Source: Linderina pennispora
Lineage: Eukaryota; Kickxellomycota; Kickxellomycetes; Kickxellales; Kickxellaceae
Assembly: GCF_002104995.1 (NCBI RefSeq)
Contig: NW_024468249.1
Span: 1,302,001-1,366,000 of the forward strand
Direction of reading: 5' to 3'
DNA: 64,000 bases
The notes beneath the pieces are model-generated. The model searched no databases, had not been told where the DNA came from, and was given only the letters and a program-made list of their open reading frames with translations. This document shows positions 9,747 to 22,175 of the stretch, piece by piece; the first letter of the stretch is position 1, and each line of letters starts with the position of its first letter. The position numbers were made by a program, and so were the translations under genes.

Positions 9747-12618
9747 ATGTCTGGATATAATGCTGAGGACGGCAGAAAAAAGCGACCACCGGCTGTATTA
9801 GACCTACAACATTATACCTTCAAGCACTGTAAGGCCGCCATCAGGGACCAGCTGGCACGCTGCTGACAAACGAGCCCGACACAGCTGGCAGCTCGATGGG
9901 AGACCGGCTCGCAGAGTCCGGTGGCAGCAGACAAGCCTCGCGGGGGTCGCGATCAGACAGCTGGTCTATGGATTGCACAATGGCTGTTGACGAGTCTGGG
10001 ATGGCTGGCCCTGAGTCCTATGCGGTATAGACCGGTGGCCCAAGCAGCAAGGAGTACCAGCCAAACTCCCCGATGCACATGAGCGCCCAGCATTATACGC
10101 CCTCTGGCTCTACCCGTGGGCTGTATGACGAGCCAATGGCGTCGCCCAGGTATCAGCCTTATAGATATGAGGTGCAGCCTGGGAGTGCTTTTGTGCCCAT
10201 GTACACCGCCCCTCAAGGACAGCAGCAACAACAACACCAACAGCAGCAGCAGAACCAGCAGCAGCAACACCAGCACCAGCACCAGCAACAGCACCAGCAC
10301 CAGCAGCCAGCAACAGCACCAGCACCAGCACCAGCTCCAGTCGTTCTTTCCGGTGCAGCCGCATCATGGCCAGCCAGGTCATCCACCACCTCAGTACATG
10401 TTTCCTCAGCCTCCACCTACAGATCCCAATCAGTGGTACGACACGTTCCGCAGGGTACGGCGCACGCAGGCGTGCGACTTTTGCCACACCAAGAGGACGC
10501 GGTGTGTGGGTGACCCTTGTCGGAACTGTGTAAAGCGGGGGATTCCTTGTGTCTGGAGGGTCACGAAAAAACGCGGCCCGAAGCCCAAGAAATATGGGCA
10601 GTGGGTTGCCGTGCACACAACCAAGGCAGACGATGCAGGCCAGAGCAAGACCGCGATCGCGAGCCGATATCTCCAATCTTCTCACAGTAGACGACAACAA
10701 CATGGAAAACAGCATCGACAGCGGCATCAACAATGGCTTCGACTCCTAGCGCTCTCCCGAAAGCGCCTTCGCTTGGTAGTGACATGGCAGTGAGCTGGGC
10801 CGACAGATTTGGGGCGTCGTCAGCAATGGATGACGACTCTGGCACAGAGTACTTCCAGGCTCCGCCCATCGGTGATCTTATGCGCCGGTTCTATTCCAAC
10901 AAAGTCGACCCCGAGACACGCGAAGCAATACTCACGTTCTTCGACTACAGCTACTCGCAAATCCCGATTATTCATCCATCGACATTCATCCGCCGTGTGG
11001 TCGCAAAGGAGGTCGATCCGCTGCTCATCGATGCGATCAAGGCTGTCAGCGCCCGGTATATAACAGCCAACACAGGGCGCATTGTGGACGCCAGCGAGTA
11101 CTCGTCTAGCGTTTTGTCGCAGATTCTGTTCAGCCTAGAAGCAGCCATCACTGGAAGCCATCCAGGCGCTCCTAATTGTAGCGCTACACCTCTCAGGAAA
11201 CGAACGTGCAAACTCTTACTACGTGCTAATTGGGACTGCTACCTGTCTGCTTTCCCGTCTCGGCTGGAATGAGCTGGACCTGTACAAGTCGCAGAGGCCT
11301 AGCACCTGGGAGGAGTGGGTCGAGCACGAAACAAAGCGGCGGATCTTTTGGAATGTCTACCAGCAGGACAACTTTACATCGCTGATTTTTGGCCGCACAA
11401 ACATTCATTCCCGAGTCGCAGATTCATGTCCGCTCGCCATGCGCTGATTCGGAGTGGAACGACATCACATTCGCGCTGTATGACTCTGCAACTGGAGAGA
11501 CACCGGAGCCGCTGAACGAGAACGTTGATTCACGAAGCGCCGAAGGAAATCATCAGCGGTGTTCGGGACAACCGCAGCAGAGGGCACATCCGAGGGCAAC
11601 GACGCAAGCAAGGATACGTGGGTGTGGGAGAGGAAGGCCGCAGGGGCACAGTCGCAAACTAGTCGCCGGGTTGTCATCTCAGGAGCAATATCCACACGTT
11701 TGTGCTTCTCTGCGAACTCAACACGCTAGACAGCCGGATAATCCGCTTCCTTAACGACGCAAAGCCCTCAAGGTACGGACAGAAGCTGGCTGTAGTAGGC
11801 TGACCGGCCATTCCCGGCGTCCAATTTCCACGGCAAGTCCGCTACCGCCCAGAGCCCAAGCACATCTCTGCTACAGCACAGCGCTAAGCTCATCTCTGAA
11901 TACCCGGAGTTCCAAAAGTGCACAGCCCGCTTGCAAAGTCTATTCGATAGCCTGAAGCCGCCAAAGCATCTCAAAGGTAGCCTGACCGAACCAAGCAATC
12001 GCAAGTACTTTGGCGGCAGTGACCATGACAACTTCACAGCGCGGCTCCGATACCTGTCCATCAAGTCGTACATTTGCAGCCGGCAGATCATCTTGCACTC
12101 ATCGAATCGCGAATCGTTCTTTGAGGAGTTCGAGAACCCGCCTGACTTGCACTCAGTCTGGCCGCTGCAGGAGCGAGAGGTACGGCGGATCTTCAGAAAA
12201 GTGTTCGGCAGCACATGGAGCCAGGGGCTGCTTGCTGACGACATCGCAGCAGATTCCTGGAAGGTGTGTGTAAGCTCAGCGCATAACCTTGCTGAATTCC
12301 TCCGACAGAACACTGATCTGCCATACACCCGCTATACATTCCAGTTGGTTCTCTGTGTGTTCCTCGTAACTGTCATCCCGCTACGCCAGGCACGTCGCTG
12401 CAAACTGGCTTTGCGCGCCGGTGATTATTCCGAGATGGACCCTGACCAGCTGAGCAAGGAGCTGGACATATCGGTTAAGGATACCCAAGTGCTCTGGGAA
12501 ACATTGCAGAAGGCCAGTGCCATGTGGAAGACGGACTTTATGTGCGGGAATGCTGCGGGCCTTGAACATCGAAGAAGTCACAGGAAGCATGGGTCAGTTC
12601 TCGTCGTTCGCCATGTAG
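9747..12618 (+). CDS. Zn2Cys6 transcription factor, copy 1 (frame broken several times)
   Basis: Gal4-type regulator. The start at 9747 (MSGYNAEDGRKKRPP) is followed by a serine/glycine-rich part and a long Gln/His tract (about 10220-10320). The zinc cluster is encoded near 10465-10545 as CDFCHTKRTRC...CRNC...C, followed by a basic RGPKPKK linker. The fungal-specific regulatory domain starts near 10880 (FYSNKVDPETREAIL) and includes HPSTFIRRV, then WEEWVEHETKRRIFW near 11310. The C-terminal part continues from about 11900 and probably ends MGQFSSFAM with TAG at 12616-12618. At least six frame changes (for example near 9860, 10030, 10335, 10660, 11200, 11400) separate parts that match copy 2 in order. 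The third/fourth cysteine spacing is four residues rather than five. Target genes unknown. Confidence 0.75.
10220..10330 (+). repeat. Gln/His (CAG/CAC) tract in regulator copy 1
   Basis: Imperfect CAG, CAA and CAC triplets encode a Q/H-rich stretch just upstream of the zinc cluster. A frame change follows directly after it. Copy 2 has no such tract. Confidence 0.8.
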
Positions 12619-13386
12619 CTATAAAACCTAGACGCAAATTTACAGTCTTTTAATCTCTTGCAAGCAGCATTCATGAGTGTTCCGGATTCCACGGCTGTCA
12701 GTCAAAAGCGACCATGAATGGGAGCCCATTCACTTAGAGGGATCGCGATGGGTGCTGTAGGATGAAGAATGGCCCCTGTAGTACAAGGAGGCTGTATATT
12801 ACTCTACAACCGTATCTCATACAGGAACCACCTGCTGCTATTAGGAATATGCATTTCTACAGGTTCTATGTACTGCGATTAAATGCCCTATTCACATGCT
12901 CGACATCCGTTGCATCCAACCTACATCGGCATGCCTAGTGGATACCTTAGAGCCAGTCTGTTGTAATATAAGGGCATGCTCGCTTACTGGGTTTGACCCT
13001 GGCACTTCATCCAGTGTCTATTTTGCTCGTTGCTCAGCGACCCACCCCTTTATACCTTTGTAAATGCGGGCTGGCGTGGGCATGCGTCATGCTCTTGGAA
13101 CTACTGATGCCGCTTGCACCTCTTAGAGTGGAATAAGTATGAGCACACCCAATGGCCGTCAACAATGAAGCAAGGGTGGTCACGCAACGCCACATACTGC
13201 CTAGGCGCCTAGACGACGTAGTGCCGAATGTGATTGTGAGCCGCGCGTTGCTCCCTATTTTTAGCCTAAGGTAGCTGCAGTTTCTTACAAGACAAGACCG
13301 CTTTTCACTCTCCAACGCTCAACACCACCACTTCCTTAAACATAGCATACTCTACTCTTAGAGATATATAATCAGCGCAGCCAGCT
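12619..13386. other. Intergenic between the tandem regulators
   Basis: No gene or strong promoter element recognised. An AT-rich TATATAAT lies only 15 bases before the ATG at 13387. Confidence 0.5.
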
Positions 13387-15897
13387 ATGGATAAAGCCCG
13401 TGTTTCAGACGATAAGAACAAGCAAATTTTTGCAGATATTCACACACCTACTCCTTTGAATGGGTTTTCGGTCCAGGCAGACAGAGCAGCGTCGCACGAG
13501 GTGAACCTTGGCTACAATACTGGTTCGCATGCTGTGCATCTAGGCGACCGCCGCAACCCAGTCTTTCCATATACACCAGGGCCATCGCAGCCATTATACG
13601 CAGCGCACAGCGGCGCTGTTCGGGTCGAGCTCGAGTTTGCTGCCTCTAACTACCGACACCACCCGTACACAGTGGAGCTGCTGCCTGGCAATGACTTTGC
13701 ATACCTATATCAGCCGCGCCCAATACCGCCTATCCCTCTCGGATCTTCGCCCCCGAGCGGGCTGCATCAAGGTATTACGCCCATACATTCTGCATTTCCG
13801 CTGCAAGCGAACACCGGGGACCCCTACCAGCACGGCGTGCAGGTACGCAAACAAAGACGCACACAGGCGTGCGACTGGTGTCACAAGAAGCGCATAAAGT
13901 GCGATGGCGGCAGACCGTGCAATAACTGCACCAAGCGCGATGTGAGGTGTGAGTGGAGGAACGATGAAGCGGCGTGGACCCAAGCCAAAGACAGCCAAAC
14001 CGCAGCAGTCAACCACAAGGGTGACGACATATGGAAAGAGCACAAAGATGCCATCAGCAGCAGACATCTCCAATCTCCTAGTTGACGACGAAGCAGTCAG
14101 GGCCAGCAGCCTGTATGCTTCTGGTCGCAGGAGGTCGAGCGAACACAAATCTGTCTCGGAAGCAGATACGACGAGGTACAGTCCGTTGTCCGAAGATGAC
14201 CCGAATACAGACAGCTTTGTCAAACCGCCGGTTGGCAGCTTGCTGCAGGAGTTCTACTCGGACAAGGTCGACACGGAGACACGCGATGCAGTGCTGGCAT
14301 ACTTTGACTATTTCTACCCAAACATGGCGATATTCCATCCCTCGACATTTTTACGCCGCGTGGTCGCGAAAGACGTGGACCCGCTGCTCATTGAGGCGCT
14401 CAAGTGCATGGTTGCGCCGTTCATTGCGGTCCGGAACGGAAGCAGCATAGATACTGATAGTCTGGCAGGCGAGCTCAAGGCCAAGATTCTGTTTTCGTTG
14501 GAGAAACCAACAACGGACATTGTTCTCACTCTGATTTTCTTGGCAGCAACCGAGGTAGTTGTCTCGCGCACCGACACGTATGCGGTGCTGATGTCGGCAA
14601 TAATCGGCATGCTGATGCGCCTGGGGTATCATGAGATTGACCTGTACAAGGACACAAAGCCAAAGACGTGGGGGAGAATGGGTCGAGGTCGAGACAAAGC
14701 GGCGCATATTCTGGACCGTTTTCCAGCACGACTCGTTCATGTCGCTGATCAACGGCCTGCCGACGATGATACCAGAGTCCTCGATATTTGTCAAGTCGCC
14801 CTGTGCCGACTCTGGATTGGAACGATATCGAGTTTCCTCTCTTGTACAGCACTGACGGGAAGCTGTCTGTATCGGAGGAATTGGCAGCAATCCAAAGAGG
14901 CAGCTCAGAGAAGAGCCCGCTGCACGAACTGTCACCAGAACGAGAGGTTCCTGGTGCTGTTGACACTGGAGCCGTGTCGCACTCCTTCGCGCTGCTTTGC
15001 GAATTCAACACACTGGATAGCCGCATATGCCGATTCCTAGGCGACGCAAAGGCGGCGAGATTCGACCAGGACGACATAGAGCTTCAAAGCCGCCCATTCC
15101 CATCTGTTGATTTCCTTGAACCAGTTGCTGGTTCCGGGGAGTTGGTGTACTCGGTTAAGCGCAAGACAAAGCTGGTGTCAGAGTATCCGCTGTTCCGCCA
15201 GTTTGATGCGCAGCTGCGCGACCTGCACGAGCGTGTCAAGCCGCCCAAGCACCTTGCCGAATTCTCGTACGACGAGGACAGCGTGCAGCGGTTTGGCAGC
15301 CAGGAGTACGGGCTTATCTATCATGCGCGCCCGCTATGTAATCATAACGGCGTTTACATGCAGCACAACAGTCATTCTGCACTCGAATAACCGGGCGTCG
15401 TTTTTCACCGAGTTCGAGCAACCGCACGAGGGTCAGGCAGATCCAAGTGCGGCGGCTCTGAAGCAGGTCATGGCAACGATGTTTGGCAAGGTTTGGAGTC
15501 AAGGGTTGCTGGCAACAGATATCGAGCCAGAGTCGTGGGATATTTGCGTGAGAAGCTCGCATACGCTGGCGGGGTATCTCAGAAGCAACCAGGACATACC
15601 AGAGTATTAGAATCGAGAAGATGGTATGCATCAGCATCATCATCAACTCCAGCGTGCTTTTGCGGACAGATACGCCGGTGCAAGGCTGCGCTGAGAGATG
15701 CGGATGATTCCGAGATGTCGCTGAACCAGTGGCAGCAGGAGCTTGACAGGTCGATACAGAATGTCAAGTCGATGTGGGATGCGTTGCTCAGGCTCAGCGA
15801 GGCGTGGAATCTCGATGGCGTCACACAGGTTCTCAAGATGATGGACACCGATGATGCTATAAATGCAGCAGACCAGCTATCTTCGCTTTCGCTGTAA
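13387..15897 (+). CDS. Zn2Cys6 transcription factor, copy 2 (frame broken)
   Basis: Tandem paralogue of the preceding gene on the same strand. The N-terminus (MDKARVSDDKNKQ) is unrelated to copy 1. The zinc cluster near 13867-13950 is canonical: CDWCHKKRIKC, five residues, then CNNCTKRDVRC. A basic RRGPKPK linker follows, then the regulatory domain with FYSDKVDTETRDAVLAYFDY and HPSTFLRRVVAKDVDPLL, very close to copy 1, and VETKRRIFW near 14690. The C-terminal part contains LREFDAQL-like and WSQGLLATDIEPESWD segments matching copy 1. It ends with TAA at 15895-15897. Frame changes occur near 13975, 14680, 14800, 15370 and 15610. Probably a nuclear activator or repressor; targets unknown. Confidence 0.78.
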
Positions 15898-15951
15898 CTA
15901 CATGTATATTTGAAACTAAACCAATGTTGACAAGATCCCGCCATGCAGTAT

Positions 15952-17022
15952 TCATGGCTTAACATAGCCCAGCACCACGCGATCGGTGCCAGCCATGTCT
16001 TTCCAAACCTCGGTCGAGTTCAGCCCCTGGTCATGCATCGCCTGGCGTACTGGCTCAACCTGGTGCTCGCCGCCGATCTCAACAACAAGCCGCGGTAGCT
16101 TGCCGACATACGGATTATACTTGTCCAAGCCCAGCTGCCTTGCCACCTTTGCCAGATTCACAATAAACGCAATCCCGACGGATCGAGCTCCTCGTCCTTC
16201 ACAGTCACCGGATCAGCCATGTATGGCAGGGGCACCAGCGATCGCCTGTCCTCCCAGTCCTTGACATCCGGATCGAGATCCCTGTACTCAGCCGGCGTCA
16301 CATACGGCGGGTTGCTGATGATCATAGTCCCATGTGGCCTTTAAGCCGAGAAGCTTGGCAGCAGTATTGGGTGCCTGCAGGTCCAGCCTCTGGAACTCGA
16401 CAGAGTTGCTGAGTAGCATCTCGTTAAACGCAAGGTTCTCGTTTCGCCAGTTCCACTGCCTCCGTCAGAGATATCTGCGCCCACAATCGTTGCTACTCCA
16501 TCTGGAAGCTCGCTGGCCAGACCCAGCGCCAAGCAGCCTGTACCTGTGCAGGCATCCAAAATACTCAGCGGCCGCTGCTCTCCACCATCTCTTGCCGGCC
16601 ACATCCGCCTTGATCATCTCCGCTAGCCGCAGCATCCACTCCTCAGTTTCCCACCTCGGAATCAGTACCGGCGGCCGGACACGCACATTTGTCTTTCCAA
16701 ACTGCTGGTCGCCAATGATGTACTGCAGAGGCTTGTGGTGCTTGGTCCGGTCGTGCACGGCTTGGCGCAGCCACGCCCACTGCACTGGTGTTAGCCGCTG
16801 GCGATCGAGCTCAAGTTCCTCCTCTGAAGGCGCTGGCTGGTTGCGCCAGAGCCGTGCGAGCAGTTTAGGCGAGTCGTGGTGCGGTTTGTTGGACTCGGCG
16901 ATGGTGGTGCGGGCGTGTTCGACAAGCCAGCGGAGCTCGTTCTTTGCCTGCGAGGTCCCAAGAGAATCGCTGAGTTTTTTCAACAGCGGAATTATTGTGT
17001 TGTTTGCAGAGCTGCGTGGCAT
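15952..17022 (-). CDS. MTQ1: Mitochondrial release-factor glutamine methyltransferase (HemK/MTQ1 type)
   Basis: SAM-dependent enzyme that N5-methylates the GGQ glutamine of peptide chain release factor, in fungi the mitochondrial one. From the start at 17022 the N-terminal helical domain is followed by PVLIPRWETEEW (the family IPRxETE motif), then DACTGTGCLALGLA (SAM-binding motif I, about 16540). The catalytic NPPY is encoded at 16302-16313 (SNPPYVTPAEY). The C-terminus ends VVLGYVKP with the stop at 15952. Frame changes lie near 16600, 16450 and 16170. Divergent from the glycosyltransferase gene, with 273 bases between the starts. All key motifs are present, so family assignment is firm; subcellular site is inferred. 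Confidence 0.85.
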
Positions 17023-17295
17023 TGAAGAAGAAATTTGAAGGGAATTAAAGGTACGAGATAACGAGAAAGGGGTTGGTGACGTTTGCCGATTTTGCCGGGT
17101 TGGAGGCGCATGAAAGCTTGGCGAAAAAAAAATTCATTTTTTGGGTTTGGGCTAGGTGGATTAAAAGAACCACGCCATTCCTCGTGCTGCCAATAAAGCT
17201 GGCAGTGCGGTGCGCATGGCCACAGGCACCAGCTCTTTCTTAACCTCCTCTCCGCCTTTTCTCTTCGCTCTGCAACCCTTACATACACGATAACT

Positions 17296-18208
17296 ATGCC
17301 ACGACTGTTTCAAATGAGCACCAGGCGGATGCAGGCGTTTGCTGCTCTGCTGGTGGTAGGCTTCGTCACAACGATCGCCATATTCATGTTTGCGCAGTAC
17401 ACTAGACAGCATGCAGCAATCGGAGCAACTACTTGGGCCTCAGCATGCACCAGGTCTATGTGATCGGACAGCGGAACAGCACCAACCGGCGATGGATGAT
17501 GGCGCGGCAGATGGAGTTCCAGGGGATCCCGTTTGCATTCGCGCGGCCCGTGACTGCCGCAGACATCGACCACCCAGAAAAGTACATGCGCTGGGTGGGC
17601 GAAGAGGAGTGGAAAGGCAGTGCCGCAAAACCGCACACTGAGCTCAGAGGACCTGGCCGCGTACCGGACGCACATGAACGTGATCAACGATGTGGATCCG
17701 GCTGGAGTACAAGAGCGCGCTAGGTGCTCGACAATCTTGTGGACATGGAGGTAGACATCAAGGACCGGATGCGCGATCTTGGTCGAGGTGCTGCCCAAGA
17801 CATGGGACATTGTGTATGTTGGCCACTGTGGGCACGATAACAAGCGGCCGAACTGCGTTCGCTAAGAATGTGTTTGTGTCGACCAGACCTGAGTGCACGT
17901 ACGCATATGCAGTTTCGCAGCAGGGCGCAAGGCGGCTCAAGCGCGCACTGGACAATATCTGGCCGAATCCTAGGGTGCCATTTGACCAGGAGTTGATCAA
18001 GATGGTCGAGCCAGAGTACCTCGAGGCGTACAGTGTCGAGCCGCCGCTTTTCGCCCTAAGTCAGGCCCGCCAGGAAGGCAGGGCACGGTTAGACACGGGT
18101 CTGTTACGCATCTCTTGCACAACTCGACGCTAAACTGGATGGGACGGCCAGTCGCTCTATGCGCTGCTGGAGCAGCAGCGCTTCAACAAGATCAACGGCA
18201 AAGTGTGA
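17296..18208 (+). CDS. GT25-like glycosyltransferase, type II membrane protein
   Basis: Resembles the LPS/collagen-type glycosyltransferase family 25. The start at 17296 gives a short cytosolic head and a signal anchor (FAALLVVGFVTTIAIFMFA), placing the enzyme in the Golgi/ER lumen. The N-terminal catalytic core has VYVIGQRNSTNRRWMM (family VYVINLxRRxDRR) and FQGIPFAFARPV. The C-terminal part has CTYAYAVSQQGARRLKRAL, matching the family THAYxxSxxGAxxL. The last part, DGQSLYALLEQQRFNKINGK, ends at TGA 18206-18208. Frame changes occur near 17410, 17640, 17720 and 18090-18140. The DxD metal motif is in a disturbed stretch and was not located. Acceptor unknown. Confidence 0.62.
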
Positions 18209-18522
18209 TCGGCGCCATTTCTTCCTGGCTGATGGAACCGCGTGTCTGCTCTACCAGTTGCTCAGTCCATTCTTAGCTCTTCGGTCTAGGCTGTCAGTTT
18301 ACAAGCTCCAGCAACTGCAAGCTCTCTGTGGAGGTAGATGAGGAGTGGAGGCGATTTGGCAAGCAAGTAGCCCACCGCAAGACAAGGGGATCAACAAAAC
18401 GCGTCCAATTTAGATTTCTTTATTTTTTAATCCCCCAGCTTAAGCGTGGGGTGGGGTGCTTGTATTCCCGTTCTTCTCCTCTCTTGCTTTTGTCTGTTTG
18501 CTTTATTTTTCTGCATTTTCCA

Positions 18523-21500
18523 ATGACAAGCCCAAATGCGCTGGACGATTGCTCGCACACAACACCGGTAACAGCCCGCACAAGGGCAGCAGCGGCGGTG
18601 CGCGGGTCGTCGGCCAAACGGGTGTACTTTTCGCCACAAACACAAGAGTTCACAACCGGCATGACCCCTCAATCCTCGCCAACGCGGGCTCGCAGTCGGC
18701 CCACGCCTCGCAGCATTTTGAAACGCAACGCGCGATCGCTAGACACAATACCACCGCAGCTCAGCAGCGACAACATGCAGCAGTCCAGCGTGCAGTCGGC
18801 GTGGCCGCTGTTGTCGCCCAGCAGGCAGGACGAGGCGGCACGGGTTCTGTTTGGAAACGGCAATAAGGAATCAGAGGAGGACATGCCGTTTGAGCAGCTG
18901 TTTCCGCGGGATGTGGACAGGTTGTCAGCAACAACGGTCAAGGAGGACAGCCAGGCTGTTGCTGTTGCCTGTGGCTTATACAATGAGCTGGCAGGACTGG
19001 CGGCAAAGCATACACCGCAACTGTCCCAGCTGAAGACAAAAACTGTGGAGCTCCTGGATTGCCTCCACCGCGATCTCTCTGCAGACCACCTGCCAAAGCA
19101 GCTGATTGTGCCGATTCTCAAATGCCTTGGGATGCCTGCTCTACACCGAGCCCTATATGCGTACTACTGCCTACGCAACGCCTTGCTGACACGCTCACTA
19201 CCGTGTGTGAGCAGACAGAGCGACATTTAGGCGATAAGGCAATATGCAGGACCGCGAGCTGGTGCTTTGGCATTATGCGCCCACCGCTGCTGATCCTACA
19301 ACCACTGCTGCCGAGGATCGTGCGGATCTGCAGCCGGATCATGGCGCAACACGAGACATCCACATCAATTGCATATGAGTGCCTGACAGCTATCGATGCG
19401 CTGGTGCGCCGGTTTGCCTGGAGACATGCGCAAACTGGCGTCGTTTTGGTGCTTCCCCGTGCTGCGCGCTCTTGTCAGCCCAGCGCCGCGTGTGCGGTCG
19501 AAGGCCTGACTCGATAATCCGGCTCAACATCCCGTGGCTCGCCGCCGATGCACACAAGGCTGAGCTGAACTCGGAAGCAAAGGCATTCTTGGACTCGCAG
19601 CTCGGCCAGATGATCAAGCAATTGACGCGGATGACTCAGCAGCACCAGCACGTGTATGCGGCGCGCGTCTGGGGCATGCTGGTGACTGTGTGCGCGAAGC
19701 ATATCCGGCCACGCATCAACGAAATGCTGAGGGTGATCCAGGAGTGCTTTAATTCGGCAGACCCGCAAGTACTGGTCGCGGCGCTGATGCAGTGGCGGTG
19801 TCTGGTATATGCGTTTCAGTGGGAGGGCCGTGTAGGGTTCAAAAAGTGCGTTCAACTGATTATGACACCAATCGTGTCCATTCTGAGCAACAAGGAATCG
19901 GCAGTGGAGGTTCGCTTGGCATGCGTGCGGTGCTGGGCGACGTTGGTATATGCGTTAGGCGACGGTGTAGCCACACACACCGAAACACTGATCAAGCCGA
20001 TCACAAAGGCTGTTGTTGCGGATGGTAGCATCGAGGTCATGGAGGTCGTTGCACGAGTGCTGACGGCGCTGCTAAACCAGTTCGTGCTGTCCCCGGATAA
20101 GATCCCAAAGTTTGTTGTCTCCCCGATGATCATTGGTACGACGACTCTAGCAGCAGGCGATGGCAAGAGCTTGGCCGAAACCCATGGCCCGTTCTCATCT
20201 GTGGACGAGTTCACTAAAGGCGACAATACCCAGGTGCTAGGCCAGTATGTGGTCGGCGTTCCAGTCGAGTCGGCAAGCGGGATTGTGCCGATAGTTATCG
20301 AATATATCGGTGGGTATATCGCTGCGTTGTGCTCCGGCGAGTTCCACGATGCCTACTGGTGGATTGCCGTCGTTCGTATGCTTGTGTGATGCTGTTTGCA
20401 CATCTCTAAACGCGCTTGATAAACGATACGAATGAGGATATCAGCTTCGTATCTAGCGTCGATATGGTCGGTTTTTGTCACCACTGCACCTATTTGTCCG
20501 GGTCAGGAGCCATGCGGCTGTCCACTTGTGGAAAGCGAGAACCCGAAGTCGCCACACGAAGTTCTGTTCTACGCAATCACAAACAATGTCGGCACTCGCT
20601 TGGCACAAACCGTATCACTTGGCCCTGATGTAGTTGATCAGGTCTTTCCACCAGTGGATGACTCTACAGCCAAGGTGACAGCAGTCGTGTCCGAGTTCAC
20701 GAGCGCGTTAGCAGCATTACTTCCGGCAACCGAAGCTGAGCCCACAACTCCTTCTCGGCCTATCCCAGTTGCGCATCTAACGAATGCCATGACATTGACG
20801 CTTTGGTTGAACGACGCTATCGGTCGAAATGGCGGCATATCAGGCGTCGTGTTGGAGGTCGCTTCGAGTCGTCATCTGCGTGGCATGGCCAGAACACGCT
20901 GGATCATTCAGCCCTGGCAGCCAACCTCGGGATGCGCATCGCCTTTCACCTGCTGCAGTTCATAGACAGTGCCAATCGCGATGGCCTTGCCGAGGCCCTG
21001 GTATCTGTCCCTGGAGCAACTGAGTCTACCAAGCGACGTAAAGCTGCTATGGCTTGGATTCTGATTCCGATTTGGAGTGCTTGGCGTACGTGTTTTTCAA
21101 ACGGATCATTCTGTTTTCCGGGTCACCGTGGTTTGCAGATACGCTGCTGAAACAGCCACCCATTACTGCGCCATGCGACTCGACGAATGAATCGGAGGAA
21201 AGCAGTACTGTGAAACGCTGGGCTCCTTATGTGGAAGTGCGCTGATGACGCTGTGGTCAGGCTGATTAAGGAAACGAACCTAGTGGTCCATCAGCCAACG
21301 GCAGCTATTTTTGCCAGACTAGCTCGAGAATCTGCCAAGAGCGCAGATGCTGCCGAGTGGGTACCACATGCATGTTCGATAAGCGTGCTGCTTGGAATCG
21401 CAGCTGTTGGTTCTGCCTGCGGTGGTACGTGGACTGCGCCCGAATCGATCTCGGCATTTGCTGAGGCTGAAGTAACTGACGAAAAGTCTCGGCTCTGCTT

Positions 21501-22175
21501 TTACTTGCTCGGTATTAGCCTGTTCGATCCAGACCTATCTCGATGCTCGACAAAATCAAAGACCCCCAAACAGTTCACCAGATACTGTGCCAGCTCGGAG
21601 GTGTATTGGACAAGGTACTCGAATCCGACCCTGCAGCATCTACACCACTGCCTCAAGATGAATTGGCTTCATTTCTGGTGGCTGCCGAACACTCGCCAAT
21701 ACTTGATAGCAAAACGACTGCCTCAGGTCTTGTCAAGGCGTTGTGTGGGATTCTTGAATCCGATGCACTGGTGAAGAGAGCGCCAAAAGTCATTCCAGGA
21801 ACCTGCTGATGTCGATATGGCACCCACCCAGGACCCGCCCGCAGTGCCACCAGAAATCTCTGGCGTATCAGGCCAGCCAAGCCAGCCAGCCGAAAAAGCG
21901 CTCTCGCGTGTCGCCGCAGGCCAGTAGTGACTGCACCAGCGAACAGAGCACACCCACAAAAAAGCGCAAATCGAAGAGGTCCAAGAAGCGCACACCACCA
22001 CCGACTCTGTCCAGGCGTGCTGGGGCAGCTAGAGGCGCTTTTGATGGATGCCGGCTCGCAGTCGCTGGAAGAGCTGTGCCAGGTGCAGGGTCGGTTGACC
22101 GGCATCCAGCAGAGCCTATGTGAAGTCATGGGCTCCAAGCTCAAATCCCAGAATGCAGGGCAAGGTACTGGGTAG
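18523..22175 (+). CDS. RIF1: Rif1 homologue (Rif1 N-terminal HEAT domain protein)
   Basis: Rif1 controls replication timing and telomere/DNA-break processing by recruiting protein phosphatase 1. The chosen start (18523, MTSPNALDD) follows a pyrimidine-rich leader. The disordered N-terminus has an RVxF-type PP1 site, KRVYF (18616-18630, residues 32-36), and a SILK-type site (18712-18723, residues 64-67). The Rif1_N HEAT array starts near 18890 (FPRDVDRLSATT) and runs through LPKQLIVPILKCLG and IIRLNIPWL to at least 20390. The C-terminus is basic (PTKKRKSKRSKKRT, likely nuclear/DNA-binding) and ends in a short helical segment with SLEELCQVQGRLTGIQQSL; stop 22173-22175. Frame changes occur near 19130, 19450-19510, 20390-20440, 20900, 21100-21240, 21540 and 21800-22020. 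About 1,215 residues inferred; family call rests on architecture and motifs. Confidence 0.72.

Noticed and set aside
13365-13372. TATATAAT as promoter of regulator copy 2.
   Set aside because: Only 15 bases before the ATG, too close for a normal TATA box and leader.
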